A DNA stretch of 64,000 bases from Parelaphostrongylus tenuis (taxonomy: Eukaryota > Nematoda > Chromadorea > Rhabditida > Metastrongylidae): the NCBI GenBank assembly GCA_019055375.1, contig JAHQIW010000310.1:1-64000 (forward strand), written 5' to 3'. A program made the translations under genes and the position numbers. A model generated the notes under the pieces. That model was not told the DNA's origin. It did not search any database and was given only the letters and a program-made list of their open reading frames with translations. Positions 43,430 to 57,800 of the stretch are shown piece by piece. Numbering within the stretch: the stretch's first letter is position 1; each line of letters opens with the position of its first letter.

Positions 43430-44050
43430 GGAAGTTCAAAGAAATACTCTCTAGGAAAGAAATAGTTGAGCATTCGAAACTTATCTGCGATGAGAAATTT
43501 TTCGCATTTGATCCTTTCTGGGAACTGAGCGTTAGAACAACTGCCTCAAAAATGCCTGATGGGCCCCACATTTTTTAGATTTTATCGAAAATATGCTCTG
43601 ATTCGGGCGCGTATAGATCTAAGCGAATACTTACTTTAAGCCGTACTTTATAAAATGACTCACCGAATAGCGCTACTCCTGCTTGTATTGGACGGAGAAG
43701 GTCGTAAGTTCGTGCTATGGGACGATGATAATGCCCGGTGTTTATAGATAGATGTAAGGACAGAGCAAGCACTCCGATCTTTGTGCAGAGTTTTTTTTAT
43801 ATGGTGCGATATAACAAGAGAGCAAAAAATTTTGAGGAAAATATATTTGATATTTTACAAGGAACGTTTTCTATATTTTTCTGTGAAAGGTTTTCTGTAT
43901 ATGCGCTCATTTTGCTTTCTTCCCGATCCCATGTACTACTCTCTTATGATGTAATTCACTTTTTGGTGCTTCGTTTTGAACATGTTCCATTATATATTGA
44001 GAGATGATAATTTTGAAAGAATAACGACTCACGTTCTTTATTACTCAAAG
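43430..44050. other. No recognised feature
   Basis: AT-rich sequence between the RTE remnant and the TIR element. It contains a plus-strand Phe/Tyr-rich frame (43738-44007) that looks like chance. Confidence 0.35.
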
Positions 44051-44052
44051 TC

Positions 44053-44741
44053 GGTTCATTTCCGTTAAACGGCATGGAATGAGAAAAGGTCCCTTTTCGC
44101 TGGACAAGAACTTTAAGAGAATGTTTGCAATCAGTCGAAAGCTTAAATTCAGACTACTATGCTACATGATTGTTTTCTGAAAAGGCTTTTTCTAGTAATG
44201 TGGCATTCCAGATAAAATCATATTTCACGCGCACCGCGCGCGTTTATTTTTACCACGCTTATATTATCCGGAATTGGGCATATAGAGATAATTTTCAGCT
44301 ACTACGGTTAGACGTTTTATCTGAAGGTTCTTTTTCGAAGCGGAGAAAAGTCCTAAAGTTAATAACAAACCTAGCACTCCACATGTTGCATGTTCTATCG
44401 ATCGCTCGTTGACGCTCAACAGTCAGCACAGCCAATCGACAAACAAATGCACGACGTATGCAAAAATCAGTATTATTCTCCCTGCTACACAACAATTTAA
44501 AGAAAGAGTTTTCTCCCGCGAAATATAAGCGTGATAATGATAAAAGCGTACGGCGGGTATGAAACATAGTCTCATCTTGAATACTACTACAGCGCTATAA
44601 GAGAGTCTTTTCGAAAAAGAAACATTCAACGTGGTAGACCGAAATTTAAGTCTTTGATTGATTATTACCACGCTCATAAAAATTTCTTGTCCAGCGAAAA
44701 GGGTCGTTTCTTCATTCAGTGCCGTCTAACGGAAAAGAACC
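44053..44741. mobile_element. TIR element (MITE-1 family), clearest copy
   Basis: A 689-bp element with ~58-base terminal inverted repeats. The left end starts GGTTCATTTCCGTTAAACGG and runs through CCCTTTTCGCTGGACAAG. The right end (44686-44741) starts, on the minus strand, GGTTCTTTTCCGTTAGACGG and reaches the same CCCTTTTCGCTGGACAAG. Flanking bases do not show an obvious target duplication. The interior has CACGCGCACCGCGCGCG and opposing segments, so much of the element is itself partly self-complementary. No transposase. Confidence 0.8.
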
Positions 44742-45873
44742 TCTAAGTGTTTCTAGTCATCAAAAAGGACTGTAGACCATACTGTAAAAGCAAGACTTAC
44801 AATTTTTGACATTGAAATCGGGGTTTTTTCGTGATTTCAAGAAATGTACATAACTATTAACACAACCCATTTCGTAACATGCGAGCCCATTTACAGCGCA
44901 TACTTGTATCAGTTACATCAATGGTTGAAAAGTAAGTGTGTGGCTACGTTTTCCCAGAAACAACTTTGAGGTTGTAGAACGCGTCGAAAAACTTAACATG
45001 ACCGCACAATCTATGATCTGGTATACCTTAGTATGTGCTTTTCTCCTATATTCCTAACTCGAACTGAGACATGTTGGTTGGCTGAGCCAAGCAGACATTC
45101 TCACTTTCCGTATTTTTACAAATACTCAACTATCATACTAACAGGTAATTCTCAATTAATATAAATGTAGGAAGCATTGCGCATGTGTTTAGTCGATGCA
45201 GGGAGAATTTTTCTAGAGCGATTTTGGAGCAATGAATTTGTAGCGTTTTCAAGTCTTGCAATTTCAAAACCACATCAACAACTGGAGCAATAAAAAATTA
45301 TTATTGTAGCTAAATAATAGCGTATTTGCCATATTATGTGAATACAATTATTAGTTAGATTTCATGAAAGAATGCTGTCATACTGACTATCAGCGCTGCA
45401 TTTAGGGAAGGCTTGACAATAGAGTTCTGAATAGCTTCCTTTTGATAGCGCGAAGAATTCGAAGCCATTTCCCTTCACTGGAAAAACAAGCAATCATCGT
45501 GGCTCTATCAGTAACAAACATCGACGATTCCGGACGCTGCGTCAGTGAGAACGGAGTGGTGCAGAGAGGAAAAAGCTGAGCGGAGAGGTGATCATGATTA
45601 TCTCACTAATTGTTTGCCACATAACTTTCGCTTAGAATTGCTAGAGATCGCAATACGATAGACAAAGTGATTTCGACTACGACGTCGTCGTCTGAAAGAT
45701 CCTGCATCGGACGTTGATTTCTGTCAGTAGTTAGCATTTTTATGCATGTAGATGGCTCAATGGTATCGCAACACGTCCGGTCTCATCGAAAGCAGTCGTT
45801 ACAAAAACGCTGACGACCTAATACTTGCTATATAATAACCAATAGAGAGCTACTACTGTGTACTGGCTACACA
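44742..45873. other. Upstream region of the ZP-domain gene
   Basis: No repeat or coding frame recognised. This interval should hold the promoter of the ZP-domain gene, whose signal-peptide exon starts at 45874. No particular site can be named from sequence alone. Confidence 0.35.
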
Positions 45874-48800
45874 ATGAAGCTCGTCTTACTATTACTATTA
45901 TTGGTATGTTATAGTTCTACTATTGAAGTTCATCAACTGGTTTGTCGTCGTATATCTTACGAATATTCTCGTGAATATTTTGTTTTACGTCTAAATTATC
46001 ATATAATTTAATAGGCAAATTTTATAGCACCGAAAGAATTGGAACGAAGTTGTTTATAATTTTGTTTTCAAGTGTTTTTGTGTTCAAGCCTTTCTGTCAC
46101 TGACAATATCACTTCACTGGAGATACTGTAACTGTTATTAATGTGATTGAAAATACGATCTTGGCAATGCTGTTGTTGTCAGTAGTGTATTTCGGATAAA
46201 TACAACCCTTTCCGCAGTTTTAAACACTTTTTCTCGTGTAGCTCTTTAGAAACTGAGCTTTGAATTGATATTTTCAAGTTGCTCACTGTACTTCATGTGA
46301 TTTTTTAAGAAAGTGTTTCTTTAGTTTCTTTTAATTTGTGTAGAGGTATATTCCAAGGCTTCCTCTAATTTATCCACGGCCAGAACTCTATTACTTTTTC
46401 AACTGTGGAATTGAAAAGTGTGATAGATACTGTGCTCCCTGTAATTTCACTCGTCTACCATAACTATTTGGCAAAAATGGCTATAAATTTGCACTAGAGC
46501 AAACATACCTATTTTAAATTCAGTGAAATAACTATGAAATACTAGGCTACAGCCACTTACTGAAAAACCTATATTGTTGTACTTGTATATTTACGTGATG
46601 TATATAAGTGTTATAGTGGACGACGGCTTCAGAATGCATCAACATTGATAACGGCGTGATCGAAAGACCTAACATACACTGTGGAATTGATAAAATCGTC
46701 GTCGATCTTACAACCGAGAAACCACACAAAGGTTTATTGGCATTTGAAGAATTCGGTAAAAAAATTTTACACTTCACATTTACCGTGCTGCTGATAGAAG
46801 AATTCTCATAGCAGTCACATGAAAAGTATGTCCATAAAAAAACATCACCTGCGTTACTTGTGATTTCGCTAGCACATGAGGCCTGATATGCGTTGAGTGC
46901 GATGCATGCGATGTAAACATACGGTTCTTTTCTGAGCCTGGCAAGAATTCTTGAATTTTTTGAAGGAGCTCTTTTGCTGGACAAATACTCCTCACCTACC
47001 TCTCAGTGATCATTCAAATTTCCAGTTCTCGGAAAACTCAAAAATGTGCCTGCTTATCAGAAAAGTTTCTACAGTGCTGTAGCATTGGAAATAACATTGT
47101 GCTTCACCTTCTTTGCGCGTTACCGCGCGTATTTATCGCAGGACAAAGCTCTTGCCTTAGAATGCTATTTATAGTTCGATAGTACAAATTTCTAAAAATT
47201 CAAGGGAAGGTTGTTTTTAGAAAGGCCTTACAATGATTAGGTTGTTTTTCAGAAAGACATTCTTGCAATGCTATGATATAATGAGTAAGTTGTATTTCTC
47301 GCAGGCGTATTTATCGCAGGACAGAGCTCTTCCCTTAAATTAAAACTTACCATTCGATAGCGTAAGCTTCGATAGTTCCAATATTGTGCTCGTTTTCCAA
47401 CCGTTTTGATTAATTGTCCCAAGAAAAATACGACTGAGCTTCAAACATGCCGCGCATTGCTTGTCTGCTAGGTGTGTGAGTGAGTGTGGATCGATAATGT
47501 GATTTATACGTGGAATGCGATTATAATTACTGAATGAAGAGTTTATCGACTTGATAAAAAGTAGATAAAACATGTCTCTCTGATATCCGAAGATTTCCTC
47601 TAAACGTTCATACGCTTTTCGTACATAGGCCTAGACTGCTTTGCCCTAAGTTAGTAGCGGATTTATTTGGCATTGAAGTAGAAATGATAAATCTAAGCCT
47701 TAACGATAGAACAAAGTTTTTCCACAGTTAATTCAAAAAGCCTAGAAATTTCTCCGAAACGGAGAAAAAATCTCAATTAGGTACAAAACCTCTAGTGTTA
47801 TTGCAAGACAAAGCTCTTGTCGTGTTATAGGGCTTTCAAAAGGTCTTTCTGAGAAACAAGTATATTATTGATTTTGTCGAGATTTAAGCTTTTGATTGAC
47901 TACTTATAACCTAAATTAGAATTTTTGTTCGGCAAACGAAATTTCTTCAAATTCTCTGCTCAATAAGAGAAAAATAAATAAGATATACGTTCAAACATAA
48001 CCTAGAGTATCCCGGTCTATATTGATTTTCACTGATCTTAACGAAAGCCATTGGGATCTATAGAGCTTTACAAGACGGATATTTATTGTCCTTTTATACT
48101 AAAAAGAAGTATGGTTTGACCGTAAAGACAAAATTTGCTCTTCACTTTTTCGCTTCAAAGCTCTTATTTTGCCACATTAGCGAACGAAGGAGTTTCGTTA
48201 AGCAAAGTGCAACAGTGTCCTTCAATGTATCATTAAGTTTAAGTCGGCTGCTTTCACGTTAAAAAATTCGATTATCTGCATTTCTTTCGAATTTTTCGAA
48301 AAATTTAGCTTCAAACGTATTTGAAACTGAGATTGTATATTCTAGGAGTTATATCTATGATTGTAGCGGCAAGAAAGAGTCTCCTTTGTAAGCGTATCAA
48401 ATTTTGAATACTTAAATAAAATACTGATAACGAAAACAAAATCATTTTTTGAAGAGCAATTCCAAACATCATGTGTTAGAAGAAATAGAGTAGCAGTTCT
48501 ACATTTTTGATTACAAAGTCGGTTTTTTTGCGTGTGTAGGCTTAAAACGAAAATCATTCAATGAATAGAAAACCCGGTGGGGAAGTTGTATCGAGCACTC
48601 TGCCAAGGTTAAATCCGATATGCCAATGGGTTGGTACTATTTTTTTTCACTCATCATTTTGAATAGATTTCTACAAAGGAGCGGTGAGAGGTTTTTATCA
48701 ACTACAAGTCGCATTGCCATGAGTAGGACGCATTTGGAAATTTGTCCTCCACCTCCTTGCTGCTTCACATCAAATATATCTTCCAGTCTTTTTCACGCAT

Positions 48801-51800
48801 CCTCGAATATTTGACTATTATAACTGCCCATCTTTGTGAGAAACATCGTCAGTGCTGGCTGCACTGGAGTTCTAGAATGCTGGTCGACTAGCATATGCTA
48901 AGAAACTGTGCGAGGTCATTAAGCCTTTGTCGTATGTAGCAAATAGTCATCCAGAAACACCACCATCCACGTTGTAGTAATGAACTACTGTGCACAAGAC
49001 GAACGTACAGCGTGAAACAAGCTTTTTCGGACTAATGAATTGCTGTAAATAACGCTCATTATCTAAGTAGGTTGTTTTATGATGAAAAAGGAATATCAAG
49101 AAGGTGAAGAGGACACAGGATTCTTTGAAAGTTATAATAAGGAGCTATTTAGTATTGCATCATTGAAAACACACTGGAAATGTAGAAGCGTTCGGCGTTC
49201 GTCAATCGCTGAGAGATATATGATGCATACAAAACCACTTGCAGTATTGTAGAGGGTTGTATGCATATCCAACCTCCATGAACTGGTGGTAGTCCATCGA
49301 AAATCAACTGTTTTATCCCGTCCTTTTCTCTTATCCAGGAGAAAATGAAGAAACAATCCATCTCGTTGAACAGGAATTTTTATTGGAGTGCTACTTATCA
49401 ATCGAAAATCCAAATTTCGGGCTACCGTACAATGTGACTGTTTCTTAAAAAGGCCCTCTATAGAGTCTTAGTATTAGAATAAAACTATGCTTCACACGGG
49501 CCACGCGCTTTTTTATTACTCCGCTCATATTTATCGGGACAAAGTTCTTCCTCTAAATTGCTAGTAATCGGTAGCTGAAATCTTGAAGAATTTAAAAATT
49601 CGCTTGATTTTTGAAAACCTTCTCAACAGTGCTGTAGCAAGGAGAAAGTTTTGTATTCCACACATGCGTATTTGTCGCAGGACGGAGCTTTTCCTTAGAT
49701 CGTAAGCAGCCATTCAATAGCGTAAGTCCGACGACTTCAACACTGTCCTCACTTTTTCAAAAGACCATTTCACTGCACTGTAATGTAGCAGGGAGAATAA
49801 GATTAAGCACATATGCCATGCATATGCCTATCGATTGAGTGTGTGTTGGCTATGGATCGATAAAGTGCGGTCGATAAACCATGCAGGGGCGGTTCACATG
49901 TGGAATGCGATTTTCGTTATTGGATGTAGGATATTTCCTCGTTCTAGAAAAAAACTTCACATAGTGCGTATAAATCTAATACTTCAAGATGTCCTCTACA
50001 CGCTCATATGTTCTTCGTGCTTCACGCGAATTGAATGCGTGATAGAGATAAGAGCGTGCGACGGGTAAGAGACATAAACCGACCCCGGAGGGATGGATGG
50101 CTCACCAAGCCATCCATCCCTCCGGGGTCGGTAAATTGGTACCAGACAGGTCTCAGACATGTCTGGGAGGATAAGCAGCACTGACTCGGTTCAGCGGGAG
50201 GCCACCGCGAGTCATTGTAAAGGCCAGATGTGCATTCAGTCACCTCAAACGAAGTTAAAAATTGAAGTCGAATGCATGGCGCATCCCTCAGGGATTGATC
50301 AACGCCGAGAGCTTTATCCTTTTATCCTTTATATAGCGCTACAAGAAGGCCTTCTTATGAAACAAGCATGCACAGCAGTCCTCCGAGACTAGAATTTTTG
50401 AATAACTGTTAGCACTTCTATATAAGTTCTTGTTCAGCGAAATGGGTCGTTTCCACGTTTCCTTTCAGATGGCAAGAATGGATCGTTTATGCTTCCAAAA
50501 AAGGCCATTACAAGCTTCCCGACAGAATCCATGGGAATAGAGGGCTTGATGAACCCAGAGCGCGGAATCGACTCAGAATTTGGCTTGAGTGGTTTTACGA
50601 AGAACCTCTAAACACTTCCTTACACTTGCACGCGAACACCGTACGAAATTTTTGACTTTGTCACATGGTGACAGAAGAAAATGGTCCAAATATTTGTCGG
50701 CGTTGTATGTGATACAGTCGCCATACTTTATTTCAGGTCGAATCTACGTGCAAGGAGAATCGGACAATGAACGCTGCTTTCAGGAAGCGCGAGAACCTTA
50801 CTCAGAACATGCTCATTTCGAACTTCCCATCGGTGCCTGCAATATGAGGAGACAGAGAACGGTGCTACTTTTTATGAGAAGTAAAAGTAATTAAGGGTTA
50901 GATGAAGTTGTAGGAAGGTTATTTTTATGGAAACTTCAGATGCAACCACGTGGTGTCTCCTTTTCTTTTACTCTCGTCGTATCATTCCACCCAGTAAGTG
51001 CTCTTTGTCTTATCAGTTAGGATCTGTATATGTGGAAAAAACCTGGAATGTAGTGGAGATATAAACATTCTCGAATCAAAACTTGATGGAACTTGTAGCG
51101 AGTTCACTATTGATTTGCTTTCTAGACAGACTGCTTTGAAATTATCATTGTGGTTGCAGTTTTTCGTTGTTGGAATCGATCGAGCCTTCCATATACAATG
51201 CTTTTTCCTTGAGTCCGTGAAGAGCCTGAATGCCGGATTTGACGTAGGGTATGTGATACGGAAAAAGGAAAGCCGATTTTCGAGATCGGCTTGATGACCT
51301 CAGCACTGATAAAGTAATTAACTTTAGCTGATGAATAGGCACGAGGCTATCAACAATGGAAACCATTCAGTACATCACTGAGTGAGATTTTAGCGGTATC
51401 GCCCTCTCTGGAGTTTAGAAAGGTCAAAATGACACGCAATCTACTTAGTCAAAGGACCTCATCAGAAGAATTTTGTACATGAATTGGAGCTAAACCGCTG
51501 AAACGTGAACCAGTATTCTGTTGAATACAATTTCTTGTTACATCAAATGTTTGCCACCTATATGTAGTGCACAGTGTAATGAATAACTAAACTAAATATA
51601 TTACAAAACTTGCTATATTCGGTAGTGACTTTGGACAACATTGAGCTGTTTTTATTTATCAATGCCACTTGTTTTGAGAAGACTGAGAACGGAAGTTGTT
51701 GAACGAAAGCTGAAGCTGCCAGATTGTCTCTACCAGCTTCGGGACGGCGTCAATGGACCATCAGTTCAGTACGCGGAGGTTTGTACAATCAGATTTCTGC

Positions 51801-54800
51801 TGCTTCTTTCGGCTAATTGATATCATGGAAGTGTAACTTCTTTATTTACAATCTTTGATTTCTGCGAAGCTGCTTACATTAATGTGGTTAATATTTACGA
51901 ACTACAACCGGCGTATTTTATCGTTTCTTATTTCTAAAAATGCTTTGTAAAAAACTAGGGTATTTTGAAATACAATCATTGTAGCACGATAAGCCAAGTT
52001 CAGTTTTAATTGTTTTCAAGCAATCACTTTAGTATTTTTAACAATTCGCCTTAGGCTTTACAGTTCACATGAAATAAGGTTAATGTTGCTGTTTAAGTTT
52101 GTTAATGTTTAAGGAGATGTTGCAGGTTGGACAACGAGTCACACATCGTTGGATATGTGAAGATGGTAAGAACTTCAAGCACTAGATCGACAAATTATGT
52201 TGATCTACTATTTGATGAAGCCATAGTGCATGCTTCTGTCATGGTTTCAAAGCCACATTTGAGGAGTTCTAGTAAAATTTGGTCTCAGACTGTTTTCATT
52301 AGCTGAGGAGAATCTCATAAACTTTCTAAAGAGTTAGCATTAGATCAAAAATAATTTCAGAAATTGTGCAACAGTTCTTGAAATCCTCTTATAGCTTTGA
52401 TAAAATTTGGAGATGTTATTGATCTGAAATCTTCTGTCTGAGGAAGATTAATCCAAACAAATATTAGGTTCAAGCTACATATACGGTATGCTGATTCACA
52501 GTTGCTTAGTAGATGATGGCCAAGGAAATCAGTTCGAACTGATCGACGATAGAGGGTAGGTTTTTTGAAGCTGATACTAGCCGGTTTATAAGCGTTTTGG
52601 GTCATAGGGCCCCTTTTTGGTGAGTATATATAAAATGCTGCTTCATAACAACACGAGAGGAAAGAAATTTTGGTGAACAAAACAGATCCTACGTTAGAAA
52701 AGATTACACTGTTATTCAAAAGATGAAGTACAGAAGAAAGCATCCGCAGTTTTCGGTGGTAAGAGATCACAATCTGTTTATCTAGATGAGGAATTCCTGG
52801 TAAGTTTATTTGTAGGTGCTCGAAAGACTCGTATCTGCTGCCGCAGATTATATACGATCCGCATAGTCTCTCAGCGTTCACCGACGCTCACGTCTTCAAA
52901 TACGCCGACAAGGTTTGAGGCAATTCAATCACATTTACATCAGTTCCAGTTGCTGCCCTTCTTGATTTATTATTTAGGTACAAATTTATTTCACATGTAC
53001 CGTGCAATTGTGCTATAAACACGACGGCGGCTGTGACGGAGTGACGGTATATTTTAGTGTTTCAACATTCAGCGAGGTTCAAAAATTGTGTAAGACATTC
53101 TCTATAGAAGATTTAGGTATCAAAGTCTATAGTCGGGTAACAAGCACATCCTAGCATCTAGCCAATTTCATCGAAAAACATGAAGATTTGAGCTTCTCTT
53201 GTGAGAATACGAGACATTTCGTTTGAAACTATGGGTAGGACAGAAGCGCTCAGCGATCGGTATCATTTTGCCAAGTGCTTAGTGATGTCGGACGTTGAGA
53301 TGAAAGTTGCTGGTTCGACCCCTCTCACAACGTTTCACAGAGTTTCTTTTTGTGTGTAGTTCAGTATGAACCATATCATTAGCACGCCATCCAATTTATT
53401 CATTCAAACCATCTAATCAATAATCTGTTTCGTGTCATAAAATAGTGAATTGTTGACAACTGACCGTTTTTTGCTATAAAAATCACGTATGAAAGAACCT
53501 TCAGTATTAATCGACACCAAAAGGTTTGCTGTGAAGCTCGTGGTAGGAGACCGAACCAGCAATATTCTTCCTGATGGCTTGCATAAATAATCACTCGGGA
53601 AAATGTGCTGCTTGCATCGGACGCGATGGGGCGAGGCTAACTCCGTGACGTTGTGGCTCTCAAAGCGTTCACCGTTCAACGACATTGGGCTGGTCATCGC
53701 GATAAAATCAGTATTTACTGACTTCAGCAGTTTATCACTTTATTTGACTTGCATCACAATTTTTATTTGCTGTGAAAGTCCCAGCAATTGTAGGATTCAA
53801 TCCGTCTCTTCGCTTTTATCGCTTGATTGAGAATCTGTGTCTTCTTCATGTATATCGTAAACTGGTTAAGCGCTCTTCTTACAATCTCGAAGATAATCAA
53901 GCTGAGGAATTCCGTAGGGTGTTCTTGATCGCAGCAAAATCTAGTAAGCCATCATCAGTACAGATGTGTTGAAGTAATTTCTTGGACTTTTCGCTCTATA
54001 ACTCGGTTTGCAAAATGAGGAAAGAGCTTAAAAGAGGCTTGGTGAGTCTTGAAAAAAGTTCGAAAATACCATGATTACCCTTGCCGTTAACTTCACAATT
54101 GCTACGCACTCTCGTCAAAGAGTTAAATGTTGGTCCTTAAGTGAAAAATTGTGTTTTGCTAAACCCATATCGTACTTTATCATTGTTGGCGTTCAACATA
54201 GAGCCTGTGTTCAATAGTACGTCATCGAAAGTCTTATATCCTGAATAAGCTATTCACTTATCTTCTACTAAGACATGCGACAAGAATTATTCTCTATCAA
54301 TCATAGTGGCCGATAACTAACACTTTTAAGAGAACAAAATATAATTGAACATTAAACGCAAGCAACATCACATTTTTTAATCAACATCTATTGTATACAA
54401 TACTCAATTTGTTACTTTGTCAGCTAAAAATTCTTCTTCATAGTAGAGAGATTTATTCACAAAGTAAATGCTCAATTCTGTCTTCAGTATTTAAGTTTGG
54501 AATAGTTTATTGAAGTACCTGCAGTGATGGTAAATCGTAATTACAGTAGTTTACCAAAGAAGTCTGATGTACCATTTTTCTGATATGTATGTATCTCAGA
54601 GTGAAACAAATACGACTAGAAAAATAATCTGCAGAATTTTCCACTCGATAAATGATTACTGTTTAGCCACCAGTATGTGACAATGACCCAAAACATCTGT
54701 CTGACATAGATGCATCACACGAACTTGTCATTAATCCGCCACAGGTAATCACTCTTTTGAAATTTCGATTTCTTGCACAGGATATGATCCGTTTGGTGGT

Positions 54801-57800
54801 AACTTTTTTAGGAGTTGGAAGGGCCACACAAATCCTCGATTCCTTCCAAGGAAATTCATGGCTTCGAAGCAGGCGATAGTTTTCAAGATGATGCTCCATT
54901 CATTGGGCCACCTCCAGATGGGAAAGAATTTTTTGGACCAATAGACATTGTCAATGAAATGCGAAGGTGCCGCCTGATTTGCCTATCAGTGCTTTCTTTT
55001 AATCAAGATCAGTCGTTACGATACGCAACGTGATTGGAAAGTAGCCCCTTATTTCGAAACGATCGCAATTCATTTTGATGTCTTGAAGGTAAACTGCTCA
55101 AGGAAGGGAGCACCCTTATATATGTGACTGCTGCTCAAAGAAGAGAGCACCCTTTCTAATTCAGTAACTCACAGATAGCAGAAGTTGCCTACAAAATGTC
55201 AACTTGTACTCAAAAACCTTGGCAACCATCATCACTATTTGGTGGAGATCCTTGTATTTTCGGAGATAGAATTCTGAATTTGCTCAGAATGTTGTTATGA
55301 TGAGGACTTCAGACAGGATCAAAGGCCCCTTCGTCCTTCACGCTGTTATGATTGTCGAGTTACGTCGCTGCTGTACAACACCAAATCTGAGCAGTTATCA
55401 GCAGAAAAGGAATATTGAGCATTAGATTATCACGCAAGAAGATGCTCATTTAAACTTTGCGATTGCTACTCGTGAACACCCAAAGATCGACTTCTTTAGG
55501 AGTCGACGATTGGTCCCCGTGGACTGCATGAGTCACCAGCCAAAAGCCCAGACTTAACGCACTGCGATATTATTCTGGGGCTGATCAGAGGATCTACTCT
55601 TCCGAACCAACAGCTTAGAAAAATTTCAAAGGCGAAATATGTCTTTCATTCTACAAGAATCCCTGGTAAAATTAGCTGATACGGTTCTCGTGTGGTCTGA
55701 GAAGCTCATAGCAAATACTGGTGTTCATATCAAATTCTTGATAAAACTCAATGCTTACATGATTTCTTCTTAATATTATGTCTTGCAGAGGTAGTGGTAA
55801 GGAATTAATTTACAATAATCTGGAAGCGTTTCAATTTGAGTCAATTTTAAATTTGAGCTAAACTCTCCTGCAGTCCTAATAATTGAAATACAGTGATTCT
55901 GGAATGGTGAACATTCAGATATCCGTACAAGGATAGTCCGCTAAATGAAACAGAAGCGAATGAGGTCGCCTTCTTACGATGGAATACAACGACAGGTATA
56001 TGAGCGATACTTTAGACCAAATCCTATCGTAGATATCTCCTTTTGATGGCCGTGTTTGAGACGGTGATTAGAGTTACTTTGAAATACACGCAGATCTAAT
56101 ATATGTAAATTTTAAGCACTTCCCTTGTTTAGCCAAAGCGATGTTGGTACTAGCTGTTGATGTTGTTAAAGTTGTTATCAATCGATAGCTTTTGACGATT
56201 TCGCCTCCTTCAGAGTCTGAATGCGGGTTGTGTTATAATATTCGAATGATTTGGTGGAGTATCGATGCCTTTTAATACCACAGCCTTCTTAACACCCCAG
56301 TCAGATCAGAAAATGATACCGAACGAGAAGAAGTGCTATATCCTCGCGTGGTAGTGACGCATTCGTCTTTGTAGTCTATTTTTGAATTTTTGACAATTAT
56401 CAACAATGCTTCCAAGGCCTTCCACCTTGATGTTATGACTGATGCGCCAGGATCGCGGCAGTCACTTCAAATCATCATCGTTGTGCTTTTGTACTTTTGG
56501 TATACTCAGAAAAGTAGCGAATTTCAATTTGATCATTTAGATGCTCTTTTCTATGGGCACAAATTGGCCCACATAATCCGCTCATGTGTTCACCCCGCGG
56601 GCAGAACACGTGATGCGCTTCAACGACAGCCGATGGACGGAAGCCGTTACCGAGCGGATTTTTCGGGATACAGCACTCTGGGTGAAGACCACCGACCCGT
56701 TGGTCCGATTTCTTCACGAAAGGCATAGAAGAGAGATATGATGCTCAGCGAATACCTAGAGCGAGAAGGACCCACTGGGCTATTCTTGCACGCGATAGGG
56801 AAAATTAGAAGTGTTGCTGGTGTCCTCCCTAGTCACTCGACGATTAGCGGGACGACAGGTGACAGGTGACAAGTTACCGACTCATCTAAGCGTGCCATTT
56901 TCAAAAAACGTTTATTGCTTTACTTATTTTATGTGAAAATGAGGGCGGGATCAACGGGACTTATTTTCGCTGACATTTGCGTTTAGGGACGCGTTAATTC
57001 TCCTAAGCTTATCCCGGTAAACTAATTTTTAGCTATCCAATGTAAATGGTTATTTGTTGAGCCAGTTTCCAGAATTTTATCTTCTGCTAGTTTCCATACG
57101 CTCATTGGCAACTATTCAGGATTGTTATGTCATCCGCTTTTTCTTGTGAGACGTGAGAAGAGAGGTAATGAACCAGAATAATTTTATTTGATTATCGGTA
57201 CCACTTAGTGATGAAGCTGTTTCTGAGGAGTTTGATTTGGACGTACAAAAATGGAAGCCACTTTTTTCGGTACCTCACGGGTGAACTTTGTGTTTTGTAA
57301 TCGTCCGTTTAACAGTTCAGAACATCTACCCATCACCCCTTGTGTAGAACCCATAGTAACGTAATTATCTACATAAATCCGTTATAGTAATCTGTGGACA
57401 CATAGGGCACGAAAGCACATGGCTAGTGATTTTTTTTTTTGAATTGAATAATCGCTTAGAATCCAAAGCATTGACTCAGACTATACTGTGCCAAATCGCT
57501 CGAGACTTGACGCATATTATGCGGCTTATCTTTTGACCTAACCAAAAGGGCAAATTCAAGCATCATCGACAACCCACCGAATTATACGAATATTGCTACG
57601 TAACGTAGATCCAGGCTCTGGAGAAAGCGAAATTGCCGAAAAATTGGCCATCAACAACAAGTACAACAGCGACGACAGCTACCACCAAACTCGTTCTAGT
57701 GAAACAAGGGAAGTCCTAAGAGTTTACATATATCAATAATTCATGCCGAGATTTACAGAAATTCGTTGTTGAATGTTATAAATGGGATTATTGGTTACAT

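Noticed and set aside
52357..52881. 174-codon minus-strand open frame
   Set aside because: It is the antisense shadow of ZP-gene exons 8 and 9, whose sense reading matches the ZP family exactly.
54967..55033. Read-through of ZP exon 12 to a stop at 55033
   Set aside because: It would remove the furin site and transmembrane helix. A donor at 54967 joins in phase to a conserved-looking exon at 55919.
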